Shown: positions 1 to 10,975 of the stretch, in pieces
Position numbering within the stretch: the stretch's first letter is position 1
How the letters are laid out: each line of letters opens with the position of its first letter
Assembly: GCF_018446385.1 (NCBI RefSeq)
Contig: NC_055990.1
Location: forward strand, 23,565,058 to 23,629,057
Source of the DNA: Zingiber officinale
Taxonomy: Eukaryota; Streptophyta; Magnoliopsida; Zingiberales; Zingiberaceae
Direction: 5' to 3'
DNA length: 64,000 nucleotides
Position numbers and translations under genes: made by a program
Notes under the pieces: generated by a model
Databases searched by the model: none
What the model was told of the DNA's origin: nothing
Seen by the model: the letters and a program-made list of their open reading frames with translations, nothing else

Positions 1-39
1 AAGAATTTTTTTTAAAAAAAATAGACAATAACTAAGAAA

Positions 40-1490
40 GTAATGAGTGAAGCCAAGAATGAAGCTTTTGAACGCTTGTATCAATTTGATATAGATGAAG
101 GAGAAAGGGGCATCTTTAAAATAACTAAAGCAAAAGAAACAAGGGATCTTAATCAAATAAGATGGATGCATTAAAGATGAATCTAATAGGGCTAGTGAAG
201 AATAAGAAAATAAAGGAGCCATGGAAATGGTATTTTCATTAATTTTTTAATGAATGTTTAGGCCACCAACTTAGCTTAGGAAACTTAAGTTAGAGAAATA
301 TAGAAATTTAAATTTTTATTAGAGAATTCAAACTTCAGAAATAGAGCAAATATTAAATGGAATGCAAAATGAAAAAGCAAATGATATTCCAACACAGGTA
401 TGAAAGTGCTTAGCAAAGCAAATAATTGACTCAGGTACCAAGTTTTCAACTAAATATTGAAAACAAAAAAAAAATGTTTGATAAGTAAAAAGTAAGTATT
501 GTAGTCCTCTTACATAAAACAAAGGAGACAATAAAATTATGTGAATTATAGAGACATTAGGTTAATGAGTCATACCATGAAACTTTAAAAAAAAGTGAGA
601 GAAAAAATTAAGGAGACCAAGGTGATCAAAAATCAATTTGGATTCATATCTAAAAAATCAACGATAAAAGCTAAATATCTTCTCAAATAATTGATTGAAA
701 AGTATTTGGAAAAGAGGGAAAACTGACACATGATATTCATTGACTAAAAAATGCTTATGACAGAGCTCAAAGGGAAATAATATTGTGAATTAGAGAAAAG
801 CGTAACATATATGGAATATAAGGATGTAATGACAAAGATGACACATTCAAATAAATTAACTGAAGCATTTCCTATAAAGATAATATTACATGCTCTAAGT
901 CGATAACTTTTTACATGTTATCATGGTGTATGTCGCTTGTAGATGACATTGTTTTGGTTAAGACACGTGAACGAGTAAATGCTAAGTTTGAACCTTAACA
1001 GAAAATGTGAGAAGTAAAAAGTTTTAGGCTTAACAAAGTATATATATATATATATATATATATTAGCAGTATCAAATACAACAAAACAATTATTAAAATA
1101 AGAGATGATGAATTACCTATAACTAAGACCTTTAAGTATTTAAGATTTTTTTTGCAAAAAAATAAAGGAGTTGATATAGATGTTTTACATAGGATACAAG
1201 TAGAATGATTGAAATGGAGGAAAACATCAGTTTTTTTTTTTTTTTGTGATAGAAAGGTATCTCTATAGTTCAAATGCAAGTTTTACAAAATGATGATTAA
1301 ACTTACTATTTTACATGGAGTTGAATATTGAGCTATGAAGCAAGCACACAAGCAAATGATGAGAGACGCAAAGATGAGAATGTTAATGTGGATGCGCGAA
1401 CATATAAGGATGGACAAGATAAGAAACAAGAGTATTATAAAGTTAAGGTTACGCCTACTAAAGGAAAACTTCAAGAACATGATATAGACA
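40..1490 (+). pseudogene. Decayed LINE (non-LTR retrotransposon) reverse transcriptase
   Basis: Translated pieces in shifting frames follow a plant LINE polymerase in the right order. They include an N-terminal stretch reading EAFERLYQFD (about 58-90), NYRDIRLMSHTMKL (about 541-585), QFGFISKKST (about 636-665), the FID of RT block A (about 735), the DDIVLV catalytic box (about 940-960) and the C-terminal HGVEY-AMK and MRMLMWMR region (about 1315-1400). No frame is open for more than about 90 codons and stops are frequent, so this is a dead copy. An AT microsatellite lies inside it at about 1039-1063. The left end runs off the window and no poly(A) tail or target duplication was found. Assignment to a LINE is firm; the clade (RTE-like or L1-like) is not decided. 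Confidence 0.7.
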
Positions 1491-1504
1491 CGTACTTATG
1501 CAAT

Positions 1505-2365
1505 CAATAAATGCCCCAGTTAGGCATTTTAAAATACTTTTTGGGCGTTGAGGTAACAAGAAGAAAGGAATCTTCTTATTTCAGAGGAAATATGTACTTA
1601 ACTTATCATCTGAGATGCTAAACCATGTAGTATTCCAATGACTCCTAATTTGCAACTCACAAAAGATAGTAAATTATTTGAGAATCCTGAGAGGTATAGA
1701 AGATTGGCTAGAAAGTTAAATTATCTCGATATAACTCTTCCAAATATTACATACTCGATCAGTATTGTGAGTGAGTATATGGCTTCTCCAATAATTAATC
1801 ATTGGACAACTATAAAACAAATTTTGTGTTAGTTAAAAGGAGCAACTAGACAAGGTATCTTGTATAACAATCATGGTCATACTAAGGTTGAGTGATTTTT
1901 AGATGTTGACTAGGCAAGATCCAAGGATAATCAAAGATCCACATCTGATTATTGTGTGTCTTTATTGAGGGAAATGTAATTTCATGGAAAAGTAAGAAGT
2001 AGAATATTTTCTCACATTTGAGTGTAGAATCAGAATATAGAGTTATGACAATTCTTGTGTGTGAGATAATGAGGATATATCAATTTGTAACTAAAATAGG
2101 TCTTAAAACTTAAATACCAGTAAAATTGTAGTGTAATAACCAAACGACTCTTCATATTACTTCCAATTTCATATTTTATGAGTAAACTAAGCATATTAAA
2201 ATTGATTGTCATTTTGTCCATAAAAAGATTCAACAAGGTTTGATCTCTATAAGGTATGTGAAGATAGGAGAACAACTGGGAAGTACTTTTACAAAAGTTT
2301 TAAATGAGATTCAAGTCCATAATCTTTGTAATAAGCTGGGCATGATCAATAGCTATGCTCCGGAT
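1505..2365 (+). pseudogene. Ty1/copia pol 3' end (RT end to RNase H), decayed
   Basis: Multi-frame translation follows the end of a copia polyprotein. LGVEVTRRKESSYF appears near 1540, then MTPNLQLTKDSKLFENPERYRR in an open stretch at 1638-1832. RNase H signatures follow: a decayed DADWAGSKD-like piece near 1900, SAESEYRAM-like VESEYRVM near 2025-2045, the TKHI motif near 2187-2200 and EQLGSTFTK near 2270-2295. It ends with HNLCNKLGMINSYAP, the usual C-terminus just before the polypurine tract and 3' LTR. At least six stops or shifts break it. The following 75-bp repeats sit where the polypurine tract or 3' LTR would be expected. Confidence 0.75.
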
Positions 2366-2367
2366 GA

Positions 2368-2592
2368 GAAGTGTTACAAATTATATAAATAAAAAAAGAA
2401 AATATAAGGATATGATTTACCTTGAGGGTAGGGATTTGATTAGAAGTGTTACAAATTATATAAATAAAAAAAGAAAATATAAGGATATGATTTACCTTGA
2501 GGGTAGGGATTTGATTAGAAGTGTTACAAATTATATAAATAAAAAAAGAAAATATAAGGATATGATTTACCTTGAGGGTAGGGATTTGATTA
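2368..2592 (+). repeat. Three tandem 75-bp units
   Basis: The unit starting GAAGTGTTACAAATT repeats at 2368, 2443 and 2518, a period of exactly 75 bp, and the copies read as identical. Because 75 is a multiple of three the array is open on both strands, which produces spurious 85-codon frames. Identity of the copies suggests recent expansion next to an old copia remnant. Confidence 0.95.
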
Positions 2593-2724
2593 AAGTCCAA
2601 GTTATTAACTAAGTTATTTAATTAAAGTTTAAATTTAAAAAACCTCCGCTACCTCTGTTCTGTTTCACGACAACCATGAGCACGCTCGGCCCACGCAATA
2701 TATCTGAACTCATTGTTGGGCCCA

Positions 2725-2840
2725 GGTGAGCCCGGTGACTCGTCTGGACGCGTCATTGGGCTCGTGCGACGCGTCCGGACACGTAGCCAAGCTTGTGCAA
2801 CGAGTCCGCACACGTCATTGGGCTTGTGCTAGTGCTGATT
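2725..2840. repeat. GC-rich minisatellite, about 32-33 bp period
   Basis: About three degenerate units of the form GGGCTCGTGCGACGCGTCCG with spacer CACGTCATT occur in an otherwise AT-rich stretch. A related array lies at 7085-7260. Not coding. Confidence 0.6.
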
Positions 2841-3234
2841 CACTGGAGGAACGAGATGTTTCGCCCAATGGCTCGAGATTTGAATCCATGCATTTATCTA
2901 AATGTTTCAATTTCAGATAGAATTTAATAATACCATGTAATTTTTAAATTTTCAAGAACATTCAAAATGTCAACTAAATTTGGTTGAAAATGCAAATAAA
3001 ATTAGTTTTTCTATTGTATAGTGAGAGAATGACTTTGGCCTGTTGATAGATTGTGTGTGTGTGTGTGTGATAATTCTTAGATGAATGAATGCTCACTCTA
3101 TATATTTTTTTGTTTCTTTAAATTTTTTTTTTTCACTATTATATTTGAATAATATTGACTTTACATAAGTTTTTTAGTATCAAGCAACTTGAGATTGTTA
3201 GATAAAGGCAACTACATATGTTTCTTTTTCCAAA

Positions 3235-3510
3235 ATAAAATTTAATACAACACTAAATTAAATTAAAACTTACACAAATAATTAGGATGAGTTTAGTGAA
3301 TCACATAGCATGGCATGCTAGCTTCCTAATACCAAAAGGAGTGTTATGTATTGGATGGAGCATTGATTCTTGCACCATTCTTAATCATCCCTATAGTTTT
3401 TCAACATTCAAATTAAATAATTATCTCTTGGTGATATTGATTTCTCCGCATGTACACCAACAAATCCCAATTCATCACTAAGAGTCAGCTTTAAATGGCC
3501 ATTACTAGAA
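3235..3510. repeat. Dispersed repeat also present in ARID-HMG intron 1
   Basis: This stretch resembles 32190-32490 (inside the first intron of the ARID-HMG gene). Both carry GTGAAT..ATAGC, then GATGGA(A)GCATTGATTCTTG, TTGATTTCT and CACTRAGAGT at similar spacing. It is a non-coding interspersed element of unknown class, possibly a SINE or MITE. The flanking sequence 2920-3234 and 3511-4090 shows nothing recognisable. Confidence 0.5.
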
Positions 3511-4099
3511 TCAAAATTAGTCTGGGCACATAAGGATATGCATATGTCCTAGAACTCTAGAACGTGGATGACCATATGATATATAGAAGCTATAATAAAA
3601 GAAGGTTGAGAGTATGATGACTCCTTATTAGAATGAATCTCAGTTTATAACAAAAGAAGATTGAGAGTACGATGACTCCTGATTAGAATCAATCTTAGCT
3701 AAGCTTTATTTCATATAATCATGAGCTTAATTTAGTTATCAATCTTATATTGGTATCAATAGTGACTCTTAATAGCTCTAGTGTCATGATGATCATCTTG
3801 GGTTGTATGTATATAATTTAAGTCACATATACAGGGCTAAGTGCTAAGGTTGAGAGAACAAAAGTTCTAACATCATTATCATCATTTTGAATTTCTCATC
3901 AGATTGCAATGCCAGAAGGCGACATTGTTGTGTCACTCGCAAAAGGTGACGACGTGCCTCACATGGTTGGACAACCAATGACAAATGATGGCAGAAGAAG
4001 TTGTTGGGTGTTAGCACACTTGCGAGTGTGGTTGCGGAGGGAAGATACATACACTTTATTGCTTGTGTGATGTGGAAAACGAAGGAAGTTTGTATCAAG

Positions 4100-4330
4100 T
4101 CGACTAAGTTTTGACTCTAATACCGATGACTTGTGAACAAACAAAACAAACCAACCTCACTAAGAAGTAAACCCTCACATAGAGAAACAAATAGAAATTT
4201 CTATTAATTGAAAAGATAAAAACTATATGGACTATGAACTAATTTTTATAAAGGTGGCCTAATGAAAACTAGAAAATAAGTAACCAAATCTAGAAAAAGA
4301 TAACTCAGCAGCTTACCAAACAATAAAAAC
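4100..4330 (-). mobile_element. Possible LTR end plus primer-binding site, copia-like remnant
   Basis: Read on the - strand, this AT-rich stretch has a TTTATAAA box, a polypyrimidine run and TTGTTCACAAGTCA followed by TCGGTATTAGAGTC. The last resembles the tRNA-Met primer site TGGTATCAGAGCC that follows copia 5' LTRs. No partner LTR or Gag signature was found, so the call is tentative. Confidence 0.3.
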
Positions 4331-5720
4331 AAGTTTAAAATTTAATTAGACTCAAGTTATTGTTCAATTTATTTTATTTTGTACACCAGTTGATGGACGA
4401 CAAGAAAATATCATTTGCATGTGAAAAATATTTTGTTTACAACTAATTCATCCCTAGTCAACTCTTTAATCGACTCGGCACATCAATCAACTTAAGTATC
4501 GACTACAACCACCAAACACATTGTTTATAGGTCAAGTCTTACACTTAGGTAAGAATCTACTTGAAGTTCTCAACTCTCACAGTTCACTTAAGAACTTACC
4601 GTCACAGTTCACTATGCCATCGAAGTCATCTTCTTGTAAGGTCTTAAGTTTCTCAACGCACCAACCCCTCGACTTGTTTCACATGTCATCCTTCATTCTT
4701 TCCTTACATAGTCCACCTCCTTTTGGCTATCATCAATATTGCCACCTTAATGCTCCTCATCTTGCAATCCCTTGAATGTCTTATTCCATCCTTCTCCAAT
4801 TTTCAACATATATCAGCTATCGAACCACATAAGTTCCATGAGCGTTTTGTGTAATGTCAAATCCTTACACAACTTAACGCACACAATCCAAACCTTACAC
4901 AAGCAATCCTATCTTAAACCCTCAACCAAACACATTAAAACAATATGGTCGAACATCACTACTTAGAGCAAGATTGCACTAACGACAGTCATCCGAAGAA
5001 ATGGAGGGGGTTTAAGCCTTTATACTGACAAGTCAAATCAGAGACCAACAATATTAGAATTATTATTATGATGAAATTAGCATTTAAGTTTAAAATTAGG
5101 TATATCGAATGATATTGCCTTGGTGTTGAGCCACATTTCGAAATTGCACTTTGACTTTTATAACTATGAAAATAATCATTCCGTAGTAAATTAAACTACA
5201 TTTTTATAGAAACATCTCAAAGTGTATAACAAATATCTCTTATTATACCATTCTTTACTAGTCATATAATCACTACTAATGTTTTGTCAGCAAGAATCTC
5301 TATTGAAAACATTAGAATTATGTGGAAATGCAATTTTTGCACATCCTAGTGACATAAACTAGTAATTTTCTTCTAAAAGGCGGTTTAACTGGCCGCCTAG
5401 GAGGTTTTGCCAACAAGCCACGTTGTTGGTGGCTCAATAACCATTTTAAGTTTCAATAAGTACATGGGTTGGATGATACACGCTGGCAGGCACAAATCAA
5501 AATTTTGAACTATGAACAACACATGAAGAACATGAATGTTCTAATGAATAATCCCTTAATTTCCTTCCCTGGTTCAGCAAATAAGCAATTGTAAGAACTT
5601 TCATCACCCAATGGAGAGGGGACATATTTTTAACAAGTGGGCCTTCTCGCTAGATGCTTGAGTCAATTATTTAATAAAACGAAATCCCTATGCGTTGCAT
5701 AGCTGATAAGCTAATGAAGC
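4331..5720. other. Spacer, no recognisable gene
   Basis: AT-rich sequence with only short chance frames (up to about 85 codons) of biased composition. No family resemblance, RNA gene or clear element end was seen. Confidence 0.5.
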
Positions 5721-5799
5721 TCTGATTTGATACGGCCGTTGTTTGCAGAATTCAGCTTATCGATGTCTAATTTTACAGGCATCAGGCATTCACCAGATA

Positions 5800-6179
5800 C
5801 TTCTCCAGAAACAATTCTTACCGCCACACTTGGTCGACATCGCGATCAAATAGAAAGGAAAATGAAGGACTCCAATATATTCTTACCACAAAATAGAAGG
5901 GAAAGAAAGAAAAAGGAACCTAGAACTGATAAGTAGAAAAACGAAAGAGGAACAGAGGACGTGGAGGGGAGAGTACCTGGAGGATATAGATCGGAGCCGT
6001 CGCTCGTCGATTTGCTGATCTGATTGGGCAGCTGCAGCCGATCTACTTACCAATCTGAAAAATCCGCAAGATCCAACGCCGTGGAAGAGAGAAGCGCGTC
6101 GGAAGAAGAAAGAAACTGCTAGCTGTGAAGTCGGAAAACCTCGATCGGGGCGGGGAGGGGTGTTTAGAGAAATCTCCAC

Positions 6180-6180
<1 letters not shown>
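5800..6180 (-). other. Possible orphan 5' exon / promoter-proximal fragment
   Basis: On the - strand this is locally GC-richer, polypyrimidine-rich sequence typical of a plant 5' UTR, and it has several good splice donors: CAGATTGGTAAGTAG near 6055, CCAGGTACTC near 5975 and GGCGGTAAG just after an ATGTCGACCAAGTGTGGC start near 5840. No coding exons of a known family were found further along the - strand (5720 down to 4330). It may be a 5' fragment left after rearrangement or captured by an element. What it belonged to is unknown. Confidence 0.3.
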
Positions 6181-6214
<34 letters not shown>

Positions 6215-6220
6215 AATAAT
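6180..6220. repeat. (TTA)n microsatellite
   Basis: About 12 TTA/ATT units followed by the short inverted form TAATAATAATT. Confidence 0.9.
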
Positions 6221-6239
6221 TCATCCAATTCTTACAAAT

Positions 6240-7010
6240 CGAGAGTCCGATCCGAAATTTTATATTTTTAAGAGCAAAAAAAAATAAGTCTTTTTTTTTA
6301 ATAAAAAAGAAATCCCATTGTCCTTTTATAAAATGATAAAATTATGATTAAATATAATGTTCGACATTATTATTTAATACTATATATATTAAATTTTAAA
6401 TCGATGGGACGGATTTTGATCGGTTCATCAGCTTCAAAATCGTAACTACTGTCCCACCCATCAGTTCCCTTGTAAATGGCACAGTTGTTCTTAAATTCAG
6501 TGTTTGACATTATCAATTTTGATTCCTTCAATATTTACATTTTAACGATTAAATCGTACCTACTATAATATAATATTATAGTAATTATAATTTTATAACT
6601 GTTAAAATATAAATTTATCTTACTCAACAATATATATATTATAACAATTATAAAATCGTATCGGTATAATATTGTAATACTATATACAGTGTTGTAAATG
6701 GTGGAGGCGGTGACGGGAGATCAATGACCACCTCGACTGCTTAGGCAGTATCTAGACGATTGAATTATTTTACTATTTTTATACATAATATTAATAAATA
6801 TTAATAACCATATTAATAACTAAATATAAAATATATTAATTACAAAAGTTAATATAAATATTTTTAAATAATAATTAAAAAAATTATATATATAATTAAT
6901 ATAATAATTTTATTAAATTTTAATTAAATATATTTAAATTATCCTAATCGGAATTAATTAAAATTATTAATCTAAACTACTCGATTAAATCCTAAGTAAA
7001 AAAAAACCTA
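6240..7010. other. Very AT-rich spacer
   Basis: Long runs of TATAAT/TTAAT-type sequence with no reading frame, element end or RNA gene that can be recognised. Confidence 0.5.
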
Positions 7011-7014
7011 AGTT

Positions 7015-7619
7015 TCAACTGCTTGCTTCAGAAGCCTTGTGTGATAGACGCCTCACCGTGATCCTCATCGAGTCGGTTGAAGCATTTAGGCCTATCACCC
7101 GACTTGGGTGACAAGTCCGAGTTTGTCATTGGGTTTGGGCGATGCGTCCGAGTTTGTTGTCGGGCTCGAGCGACGCATTCATGCCTGTCACCAGGCTCGG
7201 GCAACAAGTCCGAATCCATTGCTAGGCTCGTACAACATATCTGGACTCCTCGCCATGCTCCAAAGACATGTCATAATGTTCTAACGACATGCATATGAAT
7301 TTTAATTTCCCGTTGCTATTGGAATTAAAATTCTGTGTCTAAATCTATGACAGAATAATAACTTTCCATTAACGAATTTAGCGACAGAATTTTAATTCTA
7401 TCATCAATTAATAACAAAATTTAACCTTCCGTCACTAATTTAAGAGCGACTTAAATTTTCCGTCTCTAATGGAATTTTAATATTTGTTGCTAAACTTAAC
7501 AATAGAAATTAACCTGACATCAGCAACCCATTTTGTAGTGACGAAAATAATTTATCGCTATTTTTAATCCATTAACGACAGATAATTCAGTCGCTAAAAG
7601 AATTTTTTCTTATAGTGAT
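7015..7619. mobile_element. CACTA (En/Spm)-like terminal remnant
   Basis: The right edge reads TTTTTTCTTATAGTG, matching the inverted form of the CACTA terminus (CACTAYAAGAAAA). The preceding 250 bp carry repeated GACAGAATTTTAATT/GTCGCTAA subterminal-type motifs in both orientations, which is usual in CACTA ends. A matching left terminus was not found within the preceding sequence, so only one end or a deletion derivative remains. Confidence 0.45.
7085..7260. repeat. GC-rich minisatellite, about 33 bp period
   Basis: About five degenerate units (GGGCTCGAGCGACGC, then ATCCGAGTTTGTC-like spacer). It resembles the array at 2725-2840, which suggests that both derive from the same element family. 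It lies inside the CACTA-like remnant. Confidence 0.6.
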
Positions 7620-8704
7620 ATTGGTGGTTCTACTAGTGATATTGGTGGTTCTTGTAGTTGTCACTACTAATAGAAAAACTTGAATTGAATGTAGACTAGC
7701 TCCTAGCTAGTGTATTATTATCAATATAGCAGGTACATATTGACAACTAAATATCTTGTCTTATGAATATAGTTAAAAGTCACTCAGGTATATATATATA
7801 GAAAACTAAATCTTCATGTGTTATTTTGTGAACACAGATTTATTTTGACAATGCATACTTATGCAACTTCACTTAGGTACCAACTCACTTGAATTAACTT
7901 CACTTAGGTACCAACTTCACTTAGGTATGATGATGCTTCAACTTTAGTATTAGACATTGGTTTGTAGCTCAAATTCAACTAATTGTAATGACTCGGTCGG
8001 CCTTTGGATGTTAATTTGGTGCTTGAAGGAATAAGACTTCTTCAAAATGGTGGGATAAGGTTGAAGGTTCTCTCATTACATTTGAACAATGCCGATGTTT
8101 TTTTTTAATAATTTCATCCTCAAATGTTGAGTACCTCTTATTTGGATTCTTTTTGTTTGATTTCAACTAATCTAATCCACAAATCCTATCAGGTCCACTT
8201 GATCTAGGCCTTTAACCGTCGAGCACAGGATCTACACACTTGTTATGCACACTATCCAAGTATTTGCATACCCAATACATATGTTAGAACACAAAACACA
8301 CCTAAATTAAATCATATTACAAAACACACAAAACAATGGAGGAGTCGTTTCCCTAACACCATACTCCCCGCCGTCAAGTCAAGTAAGTAAAACCTCAAAT
8401 CAAACTCCCTACCCTCGAGTCCATTGAACTTCTCCCAAGCTCCATCTTCATCCAATGCAAAGCTCCACCTACTAAGTCCATGAGCTTCTCTTGAGCTTCA
8501 AGATCCTCCCAAGATCTATCACAACTCAATCTCATCAAGTCCACTAAACTCTTTGTGCAATCTCCAAGTTGAATCATACAACTACTTACACATTATATAC
8601 ACATATATATCAAATCTAAAATAATAGTTAAGCCTAACTATAATGGAGGATTTTCCCACGACACTATGTTGACCGCTCTCCGATCTTTATAAAGCTAGCA
8701 ACAT
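7620..8704. other. Spacer, no recognisable gene
   Basis: Contains a small duplication (TTCACTTAGGTACCAACT twice at about 7868-7925) and AT-rich sequence. No gene family or RNA gene was recognised. Confidence 0.5.
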
Positions 8705-8957
8705 AACTAGTAAGTAGTAAGTGGCAAAAGGCGAAACCCTCGCCCTCAGGGCCCCCGCCGCACCCTGCCCAGGGTCATCACGAGGGAGGTAAATCACGGT
8801 AGCTCGGTGGCAAGTACGCAGTGGGCCGAGACTTTTTGCACAGGGATAGAGAATAAATCCCCGTTGCCCTGCGGACTCGAACCCATGTTCTCAGTGGCAA
8901 ACTTCCACGCCTTTACCAGCCGAGATAACCCCGTGGGGCAACTAGTAAGTAGTAAGT
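8705..8957 (-). mobile_element. tRNA-derived SINE with 18-bp target duplications
   Basis: The body 8723-8939 is bounded by two perfect copies of AACTAGTAAGTAGTAAGT (8705-8722 and 8940-8957). On the - strand it opens with a tRNA-like head: A box TATCTCGGCTGGTAAAGG at about 8926-8909 and B box GGTTCGAGTCC at 8883-8873, spaced as in a tRNA gene. The body is GC-rich compared with its AT-rich surroundings. The length (217 bp) and long perfect duplications fit a recent SINE insertion made by LINE-type target-primed reverse transcription. There is no clear 3' poly(A). Confidence 0.8.
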
Positions 8958-8964
8958 ACATATA

Positions 8965-9936
8965 TAAGAGGGTGTTTGGTTTAGGGGAATAAGAGTGGGG
9001 AATGAGAATAGCTATCATTTATTATCATTATTAATATTTGGATTACATGAATGGAAATATAAATAAGGGCGTAAACCCTTATAATTGGGTAATGACTCAT
9101 TCCCATGTCCCCTTCAATGAGTCATTACTCTATTTTCAACAATCAAAATATTCCTTTATTCCAAAAATACCTTTGATCTAAAACTAAAATTTCCTCCCTT
9201 AATACCAAATATCAAAATATATTTACTTAATTTTTCTTTCATATCACTTTCTCTCTCCTTATTTTATTACACACTTTTTCTCTCCTCAATCTCTTCCATC
9301 ACACTCTCTTCCCTCTTTTTTTACTCATCACAATTTCTTTCTCATCATACTTTTTCTCCCTCAATCTCTCCCATCACACTCTCTTTTCTCTTTTTTTCTC
9401 ATCGCACTTTCTCTCTCATCATGCTTTCTCTCTCATCAATCTCTTCCACCACACTTGCTTTCTCTTTTTTTCTCATCACACTTTCTCTCTCATCATGATT
9501 TCTCTCTCATAATACTTTCTCTCTCCTCAATATTTCCCATCACACTCTCTTTCGTTATTTTTTCTCATTACACTTTTTCTCTCTTCATCCTCTCACATTA
9601 TACTTTCTCTCTCATCATATTTTTTCTCTCATCTTCTCTCATCATGCTCTCTCCCATTACACTCTCTTTCTTCATTTTCTCTCATCACACTTTCCCTCTC
9701 TTCATTATTTCCCATCACACTTTCTCTCTCATCATATTTTTCTCTCACATCTAATTTTTTCTCTTATTTTTCTTTAAGGGTAAAAAAGAAAATTTTGATT
9801 TATTCCGATAGAAAATATTCAACTAACTAAACATTACTTTTAAGAGTGATATCCATGTTCATATCCATTTTTATTCCATAAAACTATGATTCCCATTCCG
9901 ATTTCTATTCCTAAGAAAGAACCAAACACCCCTTAA
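8965..9936. mobile_element. Tourist-like (PIF/Harbinger) MITE, 966 bp
   Basis: The left terminus GAGGGTGTTTGGTT (8968) and the right terminus AACCAAACACCCCT (ending 9933) form an inverted repeat with one mismatch, flanked by TAA on both sides (8965-8967 and 9934-9936). Subterminal blocks also pair: GGAATAAGAGTGGGGAATG on the left against GGAATAGAAATCGGAATGG from the right. There is no transposase, so it is non-autonomous. A long pyrimidine minisatellite fills the middle. Confidence 0.75.
9245..9770. repeat. Pyrimidine-rich minisatellite inside the MITE
   Basis: Degenerate repeats of TTTCTCTCTCATCACAC and similar. The 99-codon frame at 9455-9754 is a by-product of the repeat, not a gene. Confidence 0.85.
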
Positions 9937-9944
9937 ACCTTTCA

Positions 9945-10135
9945 TGCCTTTGGGATTATGGTACAACGATAGGTTATCCAGAATATCATTTAGGTATCCG
10001 TGGTTCGATCCTTAATTATAACGAATTTATAAGAGTTTTCTTCTCTAAATAGGGCACGCAACTAAAGGATGTTGAGTTTCTTGGCCACCTGCCACGAGTA
10101 CTTTCTGATGTATCCTAGTGACCGATGAAAAAATT
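9945..10135 (+). mobile_element. Probable tRNA-derived SINE
   Basis: An A-box-like TGGTACAACGATAGG at about 9959 and a B box GGTTCGATCC at 10002-10011 are about 35 bp apart, as in tRNA-derived SINEs. The body ends near TATCCTAGTGACCGATGAAAA. No target duplication was identified, so the boundaries are approximate. Confidence 0.45.
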
Positions 10136-10377
10136 ATATGGAACTGAATTGATCACCTTATGACTAACTAATGAAGCTAATTAAATTTATCTGTTTTTTT
10201 TCCATGTAAACCTTTCACGATTTCAACCACAACCATTAAATTATGTTGATTTTTATGAGATAATTATTGTAATTTCATTTTGAAAGTCAAGTTGTATTTA
10301 TTTTTTTAAGAAACCTATTATGAAAGTAAAAGCTGATATCACTATTTCAAACGATCGAATATTCTGACCCCATAATA

Positions 10378-10380
<3 letters not shown>

Positions 10381-10444
<64 letters not shown>
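10381..10444. repeat. (TA)n tract at left edge of the pararetrovirus
   Basis: About 32 uninterrupted TA units. Viral sequence starts immediately after it; host-like sequence precedes it. It is matched by another TA tract at the right edge. Confidence 0.95.
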
Positions 10445-10445
<1 letters not shown>

Positions 10446-10932
10446 CAATAGTTTTAAAGTTCAAATTACTAATGTTATTGAAACCCTTACGACAAAAGGT
10501 ATTTATTTCCACAAACCTAAGGACTTCTCATCAACATTACTTGCAGGATTGGATTGGACTCTTAATTTAGAATTAAACAATAAACCACAAACCTTACAAC
10601 CAACAGAATCCATCATTTATAAAGATAGACATGGAAGCTCTATAGTAAGATTTCATAATTATAAACCTTCAACATCACAGAAAGAAGAAAATGAAGAAAC
10701 TCAAACTAATATGAATTTAATGAACATTGAATATAGCATACTGGACACTCCTATAAGCAATAATACGGAAAGTAATTATTTATTTTATGACGATCTAAAT
10801 GAATATGTTTACATTCCATTTGAAATAGCCAACTATTTCACTAAAGAAGATTTAAAAGAATTAGAAACTTTTGACCTTTTACACCATAAATTAGAGCCTG
10901 ACTGGATGGTTATATTTCGACGAAGAGCATAA
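10445..10932 (+). pseudogene. Putative movement protein, C-terminal part only
   Basis: This frame is open from the TA tract to a stop at 10932, about 162 codons with no viral start codon, so the N-terminal part is missing. Early residues (ITNVIETLTTKGI, GLDWTLNLELNN) resemble the end of the 30K-type core of caulimovirid movement proteins, and the acidic tail (EDLKELETFDLLHH) is typical of the variable C-terminus. The product would move virus through plasmodesmata. Assignment rests on position upstream of the coat protein and weak sequence resemblance. The truncation coincides exactly with the TA junction, so it reflects the integration or later repeat expansion. Confidence 0.5.
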
Positions 10933-10975
10933 CATAATTGCTAAAAAATAAGATTACTTCTCAACAGTAAATCTA

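Noticed and set aside
8723..8939. Functional tRNA gene
   Set aside because: A and B boxes are present, but the head does not fold into a full tRNA by eye, and long target duplications mark it as a SINE.
9455..9754. 99-codon Ser/Phe-rich frame
   Set aside because: By-product of the pyrimidine minisatellite in the MITE.
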